Shown: piece by piece, positions 6,459 through 10,625 of the stretch | How positions within the stretch are numbered: the stretch's first letter is position 1 | Layout: every line of letters starts with the position of its first letter | From: Pseudanabaenaceae cyanobacterium MP8IB2.15 | GTDB taxonomy: Bacteria > Cyanobacteriota > Cyanobacteriia > Pseudanabaenales > Pseudanabaenaceae | Reading direction: 5' to 3' | Assembly: GCA_030248825.1 (NCBI GenBank) | Contig: JARCMB010000300.1 | Span: 1 to 10,625 of the forward strand | Length of the DNA stretch: 10,625 nt | The notes under the pieces: model-generated | What the model saw: the letters and a program-made list of their open reading frames with translations, nothing else | Databases searched by the model: none | Told to the model about the DNA's origin: nothing | Translations under genes and position numbers: made by a program

Positions 6459-7577
6459 CTAGCCACCAAAGTAATTAGGCAGAGCAATTTTAAAAGCGGC
6501 AGTCAGGAGAAGATTCACCAGACCGATCGGTAGTAAAAACTTCCAACCCAAATCTAGAAGTTGGTCAATTCTGACTCTAGGCACAGTCCAACGTAGCAGA
6601 ATCGCTGTAAAGATAAACAGATAAGCCTTGAGTAGGGTCATCGTAATCCCCAAAGAAGCGGTGATAATCTGCCACCAAGGAGTATTCTTGGAAATCCCAA
6701 ACCAATCAGAAATCCGATCGATCGGGAAGGGTAGTTCCCAGCCACCTAAATAAAGCACTGCTACTAGAAGTCCAGCTAGAAGCAAATTGGCATAAGAAGA
6801 GCCATAAAACAGCATGAACTTCACGCCTGTATACTCGGTTTGATAACCTGCTACAAGTTCTTCTTCGGCTTCAGGAAGATCGAAAGGTAGGCGTTCGCAT
6901 TCTGCTAGAGCCGAGATCAAGAAAATCACAAAGCCAATCGGTTGCCGCCAGACATTCCAAGACAAAATGCCGTAGTCGGCTTGCTGGTTGACGATCGACA
7001 CCGTACTAAGACCATTGGACATCAGCACGATCGCCAAAGCCGCCAAAGCCAAAGGAATTTCGTAACTAATCGACTGGGCCGCCGCCCGTAAGCCACCGAG
7101 TAAGGCGTACTTATTATTCGACGAATAGCCCGACATCAGCAATCCAATTGGCGCAATGCTAGATATGGCGATTACCAGAAATATGCCAGTACCAACATCT
7201 GAAATCAACAGATTTTGACCGAAAGGGATGACCAGATAGCAGAGAAAGACCGAAATAAACACGATTACTGGACCCAGCGTAAACAAGATTGGGTCAGCTT
7301 TGGCGGGGATAATATCTTGCTTGATGATCAGCTTCCCAACATCAGCGAGTGGCACTAAAACGCCGAACGGTCCCATATATTCGGGGCCAATTCTTTGTTG
7401 AGCGGCTGCCGAGACTTTACGCTCCAGCCAAGTACAGACAAGTGCCAACACACTTGCAACCAAAAACACTAAAAGCATCGGCAGTGGCATCCAGAGGACT
7501 TTGGCTACACCTTGAGTCAGCCCAAAGCCCATCAGCACGTCAATCAAAGCCTGTTGAAGATCGATTCCTGTATACAC
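6459..7577 (-). CDS. ndhA: NDH-1 subunit 1, NdhA (NuoH homologue)
   Basis: NdhA is the membrane subunit that joins the membrane arm to the peripheral arm and forms much of the plastoquinone entry chamber. It has 372 aa and about eight hydrophobic helices. Family signatures are WLERKVSAAAQQRIGPEYMG (50-69), SYEIPL (171-176) and the acidic loop RLPFDLPEAEEELVAGYQTE (229-248). The start is GTG (7577-7575), giving MYTGIDLQ, which aligns with the conserved MNSGIDLQ-type N-terminus. Its G is shared with the last base of the ndhH stop codon TAG, a 1-nt overlap, so translation is probably coupled to ndhH. No intron, frameshift or truncation is present. It is followed by ndhI after 49 nt. Confidence 0.97.
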   Translation of the reverse strand: MYTGIDLQQALIDVLMGFGLTQGVAKVLWMPLPMLLVFLVASVLALVCTWLERKVSAAAQQRIGPEYMGPFGVLVPLADVGKLIIKQDIIPAKADPILFTLGPVIVFISVFLCYLVIPFGQNLLISDVGTGIFLVIAISSIAPIGLLMSGYSSNNKYALLGGLRAAAQSISYEIPLALAALAIVLMSNGLSTVSIVNQQADYGILSWNVWRQPIGFVIFLISALAECERLPFDLPEAEEELVAGYQTEYTGVKFMLFYGSSYANLLLAGLLVAVLYLGGWELPFPIDRISDWFGISKNTPWWQIITASLGITMTLLKAYLFIFTAILLRWTVPRVRIDQLLDLGWKFLLPIGLVNLLLTAAFKIALPNYFGG

Positions 7578-8758
7578 TAGCGGTCTACCTCACCCATAAT
7601 GATGTCCACACTGCCTAAAATAGCCATAATGTCAGCCAGCTTCATACCTCTCACCAGTTGAGGCAAGATCTGCAAGTTCACAAATCCAGGTGGACGGATT
7701 TTAAATCGCCAAGGGAAGACGCTATCTTCGCCGATCAGATACACTCCTAGCTCACCTTTTGGAGCTTCAACCCGCACATAGTGTTCACCTGCTGGGACTT
7801 TAAATGTGGGTGAAGGCTTTTTGCTAATGAACTGATAATCTGGGCCGTTCCATTCGCTTTTGGGTCCCGCCAAAACTCTCTGAGCCTCTAGGTTTTCGTA
7901 GGAGCCACCAGGCAAAGCTTTCAGGGCTTGCAAAATCATTTTGGCAGACTCGCGCATTTCCCGCACTCGGACAAAGTAACGTGCCAGACAGTCGCCACTA
8001 GTGTCCCACTGCACTTCCCAGTCAAGCTCGTCGTAAAGCTCGTAGTGGTCGATCTTACGCAGATCCCATTTCACGCCTGAGGCCCGCAGCATTGGGCCCG
8101 ATAAACCCCAATTGATCGCTTCGTCCTGCCCAATTGTCCCTAGACCTTCGATCCGCTTGCGGAAGATTGGGTTATTTGAGATTAAACGTTCGTATTCGTC
8201 AATTTTGGGTGTGAGGTAATTGCAGAAGTCTTCGCATTTATCCACCCAGCCATAGGGCAGATCGGCGGCAACTCCACCGATGCGAAAATAGTTGTGCATC
8301 ATCCGCATCCCTGTGGCTGCCTCGAACAGGTCGTAAATTATTTCCCGTTCACGAAAGACGTAGAAGAAGGGAGTCTGCGCCCCAATGTCAGCCACAAATG
8401 TGCCAAGCCAGAGTAGGTGAGAGGCGATCCGACTCAGTTCCAGCATGATCATGCGAATGTAGCTGGCACGACGCGGCACAGACACGTTAGCCAGTCTTTC
8501 GGGGGCATTGACTGTGATCGCTTCGGTAAACATGGTGGCGAGATAATCCCACCGCGTCACGTAAGGCAAATACTGAATAATCGTGCGATTTTCGGCGATT
8601 TTCTCCATGCCACGATGGAGATAGCCCAATACAGGCTCGCAATCGACCACGTTTTCGCCATCGAGTGTAACTATCAATCTGAGTACGCCGTGCATGGATG
8701 GGTGGTGTGGTCCCAGGTTAATTACCATGCGTTCGGCTTTGGTCTCGATCATCACCAT
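7577..8758 (-). CDS. ndhH: NDH-1 subunit H, NdhH (49-kDa / NuoD homologue)
   Basis: NdhH is the large peripheral-arm subunit that, with NdhK and NdhA, shapes the plastoquinone reduction site. It has 393 aa, as expected for cyanobacteria. Signatures are MVINLGPHHPSMHGVLR (11-27), with the quinone-site histidines at 18 and 19, then LGYLHRGMEKIAENR, YLPYVTRWDYL and the C-terminus GSVDIIMGEVDR. The start is ATG 8758; a second in-frame ATG two codons later cannot be excluded. AAGAGG lies 12 nt upstream, separated from the ATG by a complete HIP1 octamer GCGATCGC (8764-8771). It is the first gene of the minus-strand array, diverges from petM, and overlaps ndhA by one base. Confidence 0.97.
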   Translation of the reverse strand: MVMIETKAERMVINLGPHHPSMHGVLRLIVTLDGENVVDCEPVLGYLHRGMEKIAENRTIIQYLPYVTRWDYLATMFTEAITVNAPERLANVSVPRRASYIRMIMLELSRIASHLLWLGTFVADIGAQTPFFYVFREREIIYDLFEAATGMRMMHNYFRIGGVAADLPYGWVDKCEDFCNYLTPKIDEYERLISNNPIFRKRIEGLGTIGQDEAINWGLSGPMLRASGVKWDLRKIDHYELYDELDWEVQWDTSGDCLARYFVRVREMRESAKMILQALKALPGGSYENLEAQRVLAGPKSEWNGPDYQFISKKPSPTFKVPAGEHYVRVEAPKGELGVYLIGEDSVFPWRFKIRPPGFVNLQILPQLVRGMKLADIMAILGSVDIIMGEVDR

Positions 8759-9039
8759 GATTTGCGATCGCCTCTTAAACTAATGCCCTTTTAAAGTCTA
8801 TGTTTCCAGTCAAGGCTTGAGGTTATTTACTCAAGTCCATCAGTCTTAACAATTATACCTACAGGTTATGACACAGTTACCTCAGTCACTCAAGCATTTC
8901 AGCGAGTTTGTCTAAATAGATCGCATAGGCAAGAGTCTATCGTCTGATTCATTACCTTAACCTAGAGTCTATTACCCGATCGATCACCTCAACAGGTAAT
9001 CTAGTGTAAATACTATTTAAATATTAGGCAGTTAAGAAA
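8759..9039. promoter_or_regulatory. Divergent regulatory region between ndhH and petM
   Basis: This 281-nt region holds no ORF and must carry promoters for both the ndhH array and petM. On the minus strand a perfect TATAAT (8857-8852) would give an ndhH leader of roughly 85 nt; I see no good -35 at normal spacing. On the plus strand TCAACA (8989-8994) and TACTAT (9011-9016), 16 nt apart, form a weak petM promoter candidate. Direct copies of AGAGTCTAT occur at 8932-8940 and 8964-8972. ATTACCT (8951-8957) and AGGTAAT (8994-9000) form an inverted pair. ACTCAAG occurs at 8829 and 8888. These could be regulator sites, but no known operator is recognised. Confidence 0.5.
8816..8835 (-). promoter_or_regulatory. 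Stem-loop in the predicted ndhH leader
   Basis: CTTGAG (8816-8821) and CTCAAG (8830-8835) are perfect complements with an 8-nt loop. They lie between the candidate -10 TATAAT at 8857-8852 and the ndhH start. The left arm overlaps a second small inverted repeat, CAAGGCTTG (8811-8819), so two mutually exclusive hairpins could form. The stem is short, and function is unproven. Confidence 0.35.
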
Positions 9040-9141
9040 ATGGGCGAAATGATTAATGCGTTCGTACTTTCCAGCGTTCTAGTTCTTGTGGGAATTAGCT
9101 TTGGCTACTTTTTACTCAAGCTCCAAGGGGCTGAAGAGTAG
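9040..9141 (+). CDS. petM: Cytochrome b6f complex subunit 7, PetM
   Basis: PetM is a single-helix peripheral subunit of the thylakoid cytochrome b6f complex, which carries electrons from plastoquinol to plastocyanin or cytochrome c6. The ORF encodes 33 aa, the family length. It has the short N-terminus MGEMINA (compare SGELLNA-type starts), one hydrophobic helix over residues about 8-26 (FVLSSVLVLVGISFGYFLL), and the diagnostic C-terminus KLQGAEE. The ATG at 9040 fits homologues better than the in-frame ATG at 9049. No good Shine-Dalgarno is visible. It diverges from ndhH and converges on the 59-aa ORF, whose stop lies 20 nt beyond. The gene is short enough to be missed by length-filtered ORF calling. 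Confidence 0.92.
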   Translation: MGEMINAFVLSSVLVLVGISFGYFLLKLQGAEE

Positions 9142-9161
9142 ATGGTAGATGCTCGATCGAT

Positions 9162-9341
9162 CTAGCTGGGCTTAGAAACGGCGATCGTGTCACCTAATAT
9201 TTTGAGCAAGTTGACTTTTGTTTTGGCATGGTCAGCCTGTTCTTGTTTGAGCTTGGCTAAAGCTTGCTCATAAAGTTGCTTGTAACGATCTCGATCGATT
9301 TTAAGCTCAGCACTAAGTTCAGCCAGTTCTTTTTCGGTCAT
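9162..9341 (-). CDS. Small charged helical protein, 59 aa, unknown
   Basis: ATG 9341-9339 opens a 60-codon frame ending at TAG 9162. The protein begins MTEKELAELSAELKIDRDRY and continues with alternating Leu, Lys, Glu, Ala and Gln; residues about 3-50 would form one long amphipathic helix with coiled-coil-like leucine spacing (L6, L9, L13, L23, L28, L31). There is no membrane segment, signal peptide or cysteine. I do not recognise the family. Support for a real gene is the clean frame filling the space between the petM stop and the thioredoxin start, the codon-like composition, and a perfect TATAAT (9355-9350) just upstream. It is convergent with petM and divergent from the thioredoxin-like gene. 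Chance ORFs of this length do occur, so confidence is moderate. Confidence 0.6.
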   Translation of the reverse strand: MTEKELAELSAELKIDRDRYKQLYEQALAKLKQEQADHAKTKVNLLKILGDTIAVSKPS

Positions 9342-9349
9342 GGTAGACG

Positions 9350-9357
9350 ATTATAGA
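9350..9357. promoter_or_regulatory. Overlapping divergent -10 boxes
   Basis: The minus strand reads TATAAT (9355-9350), a consensus -10 only 8 nt before the ATG of the 59-aa ORF. The plus strand reads TATAGA (9352-9357) in the same place, pointing at the thioredoxin-like gene. The two starts are only 49 nt apart (25 nt if the GTG start is used), so both promoters must share this spacer. I see no convincing -35 for either. The minus-strand transcript would have little or no leader. Confidence 0.4.
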
Positions 9358-9390
9358 TAGTGGATCGTGAATACCTTAGCAACAAACCAG

Positions 9391-9717
9391 ATGACTACAA
9401 CAGCTACATACATTCAAACCGAAGCCGAATTTGATGCTCTTTTAACTGCGGAACCAATCATGGTTGTAGATTGCACAGCGACTTGGTGTGGACCATGTAA
9501 AGTGATTAGCCCTTTGATCGACAAATTAGCGGGTGAGTATGTCGATCGAGCCAAGGTGTTTAAAGTGGACATCGGCGAAAACGGTTCGATCGCTAAGCGG
9601 TTTGGCATTCGCAGTATTCCTGCCGTGATGTTTTTTAAACAAGGGGAGTTGAAGGAAACGATGATCGGAGTCAAATCTTACGAAGATTTTAGCCAAGCTT
9701 TAGAACGCAGCCTTTAA
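9391..9717 (+). CDS. Thioredoxin-like protein with WCGPC active site
   Basis: This is a cytosolic dithiol-disulfide reductase of the thioredoxin fold. From ATG 9391 it has 108 aa, the standard size. The active site WCGPC is at residues 32-36, the buried Asp is D27 in VVDCTATW, and the cis-proline is P77 in RSIPAVMFF. An extra Cys28 lies five residues before the first active-site Cys. An in-frame GTG at 9367 would add MNTLATNQ. Neither start has a Shine-Dalgarno; I prefer the ATG because the first strand then begins at the usual distance and the -10 box at 9352 leaves a short leader. The GTG remains possible. The glutathione transferase gene follows after 76 nt on the same strand. The specific thioredoxin class (m, y or atypical) is not assigned. 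Confidence 0.92.
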   Translation: MTTTATYIQTEAEFDALLTAEPIMVVDCTATWCGPCKVISPLIDKLAGEYVDRAKVFKVDIGENGSIAKRFGIRSIPAVMFFKQGELKETMIGVKSYEDFSQALERSL

Positions 9718-9793
9718 ACAGTCTTTAAGGATCGCTGACTCACTCTCAAGCTAAACTGGTTTCGATCTGTATAAACCTGCTGGCAAAATCAAC

Positions 9794-10408
9794 ATGATCG
9801 ACCTATACACTCACACCACACCTAACGGGCGCAAGATTTCCATCATGCTAGAGGAAGTCGAACTACCCTATGAGTTTCACCAGATTCATATCAATCAGGG
9901 GCAGCAATTTACACCTGAATATTTGGCGATTAATCCTAATGGTAAAATCCCTGCAATCGTCGATCGAAGTGCGGGGATTACGGTATTCGAGTCAGGCGCA
10001 ATTTTGCAATATCTCGCCGAAAAAACAGGCAAGTTACTACCAACCGATCGAAATTCGAGATATCAGGTATTGCAATGGTTGTTTTTCCAAGTCGGTGGCG
10101 TGGGGCCGATGTTTGGACAGCTATCGTTTTTCACGCACTTTGCCCCCGAAAAGATTCCTTACGCGATCGACCGCTACACCAAAGAAACCTACAGACAGTA
10201 TGCGGTGATGGATAAGCAACTATCAAAGCATGAGTATATTGCTGGTAGTTTGTTTTCGATCGCTGATGTCGCGATTTTCCCTTGGGTGGGAGCTTATGAT
10301 TTTATGGGAACCAGTTTGGATGATTATGCCAACCTCAAACGCTGGTTTGAACTAGTCAAACAACGTCCTGCTGTCCAACGTGGCATGGTAATTCCACCTA
10401 CTGCCTAG
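9794..10408 (+). CDS. Glutathione transferase, nu-class YfcG-like
   Basis: The protein closely follows E. coli YfcG, a glutathione-dependent disulfide-bond reductase of the GST superfamily, and differs mainly by a shorter tail (204 versus 215 aa). The N-terminal thioredoxin-like domain (1-80) has TTPNG at 8-12, so Thr9 and Asn11 match the glutathione-contacting residues of YfcG. The cis-proline P53 is in NGKIPA, and E66-S67 in FESGAIL would bind the gamma-glutamyl group. The helical C-terminal domain (about 88-195) has WLFFQVGGVGPMFGQ and the folding motif SIADVAIFPW (155-164). The protein contains no cysteine, which fits the class, where catalysis does not rely on an enzyme thiol. It may be co-transcribed with the thioredoxin-like gene. 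Confidence 0.92.
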   Translation: MIDLYTHTTPNGRKISIMLEEVELPYEFHQIHINQGQQFTPEYLAINPNGKIPAIVDRSAGITVFESGAILQYLAEKTGKLLPTDRNSRYQVLQWLFFQVGGVGPMFGQLSFFTHFAPEKIPYAIDRYTKETYRQYAVMDKQLSKHEYIAGSLFSIADVAIFPWVGAYDFMGTSLDDYANLKRWFELVKQRPAVQRGMVIPPTA

Positions 10409-10438
10409 GATCGGTAAAGAAGTCACCAATCCTGAAAA

Positions 10439-10503
10439 GCCCCCTAATTAACCAATTCTGAGGACTTTGAATTTCAGAACCCCCAGAATTGGGGGCAGGG
10501 GGC
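10439..10503. repeat. Folded repeat between convergent genes, possible bidirectional terminator
   Basis: An outer pair GCCCCCT (10439-10445) / AGGGGGC (10497-10503) encloses two inner stems: TTCTGA (10456-10461) / TCAGAA (10474-10479), and CCCCCA (10480-10485) / TGGGGG (10490-10495) with a GAAT loop. Together they can fold as a three-way junction on either strand. The CCCCCAGAATTGGGGG core resembles dispersed repeats I associate with cyanobacterial genomes; this is from memory. It lies between the stop codons of the glutathione transferase (plus) and the right-edge gene (minus), where it may stop or protect both transcripts. No U-tract follows on either side. Confidence 0.6.
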
Positions 10504-10516
10504 AGGATCTCTCAGT

Positions 10517-10625
10517 TCAAAATAGATCGTGATGATCATGATCGTGCTTATGTTCGTGGTGTTCTTCTTCAGGCTGATAGGAATCAGGTTGGGCAAGCCC
10601 CACATCTAAAATTAGTGGCAATGGG
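10517..10625 (-). CDS. C-terminus of unidentified protein with His-rich tail (partial)
   Basis: Reading left from the right edge, one frame is open for 35 codons and ends at TGA 10519-10517. The residues are PLPLILDVGLAQPDSYQP followed by EEEHHEHKHDHDHHDLF. Seven of the 12 residues in HHEHKHDHDHHD are histidine, alternating with acidic residues, as in metal-binding tails of nickel, zinc or cobalt chaperones and transporters. The N-terminal part is outside the window, so neither family nor start can be given. It is convergent with the glutathione transferase. The other two minus-strand frames stop quickly, and the composition is far from random, so a coding end is likely. Confidence 0.65.
   Translation of the reverse strand, partial: PLPLILDVGLAQPDSYQPEEEHHEHKHDHDHHDLF

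Noticed and set aside
7349..7618. 89-aa plus-strand ORF opposite the ndhA 5' end and ndhH 3' end
   Set aside because: Antisense to two well-supported genes, with no domain-like pattern or ribosome site.
8417..8794. 125-aa plus-strand ORF opposite ndhH
   Set aside because: It lies almost entirely antisense to a strongly conserved gene, its translation is rich in His and Arg as expected for a shadow frame, and it resembles no family I know.
8996..9009. Possible NtcA site upstream of petM
   Set aside because: The sequence is GTA-N8-TAA. The NtcA consensus GTA-N8-TAC is missed at the last base, and one near match in an AT-rich spacer is not evidence.
9414..9674. 86-aa minus-strand ORF opposite the thioredoxin-like gene
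   Set aside because: Entirely antisense to a clear thioredoxin coding sequence, with a composition typical of a shadow frame.
9870..10208. 112-aa plus-strand ORF inside the glutathione transferase gene
   Set aside because: A +1-type shadow of the GST frame, with no independent features.

Overview
The window looks like chromosomal DNA of a cyanobacterium. It carries plastoquinone-linked NDH-1 genes (ndhH, ndhA, ndhI, ndhG, ndhE), the cytochrome b6f subunit gene petM, a cyanobacterial-style PrxQ/Bcp and a UbiD decarboxylase. It is also saturated with CGATCG, the core of the cyanobacterial HIP1 octamer GCGATCGC. Base composition is moderate and even. I see no transposase, phage gene, tRNA, rRNA or CRISPR array. 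A Pseudanabaena-like or other filamentous lineage is possible, but this window alone does not fix the genus.

Layout, left to right. Positions 1-2208 are all minus strand: the N-terminal 170 codons of urease GTPase ureG (running off the left edge), a dispersed-type palindromic repeat, a PrxQ/Bcp peroxiredoxin and an RlpA-family double-psi beta-barrel protein. Positions 2209-8758 are a tightly packed minus-strand array read in the order ndhH, ndhA, ndhI, ndhG, ndhE, family-4 uracil-DNA glycosylase, DUF2288 protein, ubiD. Gaps are never larger than 52 nt and there are two overlaps. Positions 8759-9039 are a divergent regulatory region. Rightward from it come petM (33 aa), a convergent 59-aa coiled-coil-like small ORF on the minus strand, a thioredoxin-like protein and a YfcG-type glutathione transferase. 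A folded repeat then separates the transferase from the His-rich C-terminus of an unidentified minus-strand gene that enters from the right edge.

How the genes fit together. The five ndh genes encode four membrane-arm or connecting subunits and the NdhH catalytic subunit of the thylakoid NDH-1 complex, which passes electrons from ferredoxin to plastoquinone. PetM belongs to the next complex in the chain, and UbiD at the far end of the same array probably acts in making the plastoquinone head group. The divergent ndhH/petM arrangement and the ndhE-to-ubiD continuity therefore form a plastoquinone-centred neighbourhood. The peroxiredoxin, thioredoxin-like protein and glutathione transferase are thiol-redox functions around it.

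No clearly new biological system is visible; nearly all genes belong to known families. The best leads are a beta-clamp-like pentapeptide at the N-terminus of the uracil-DNA glycosylase, an unlisted 59-aa ORF with a consensus -10 box almost on its start codon, the chloroplast-like ndh gene order joined to ubiD, and the His-rich tail at the right edge.
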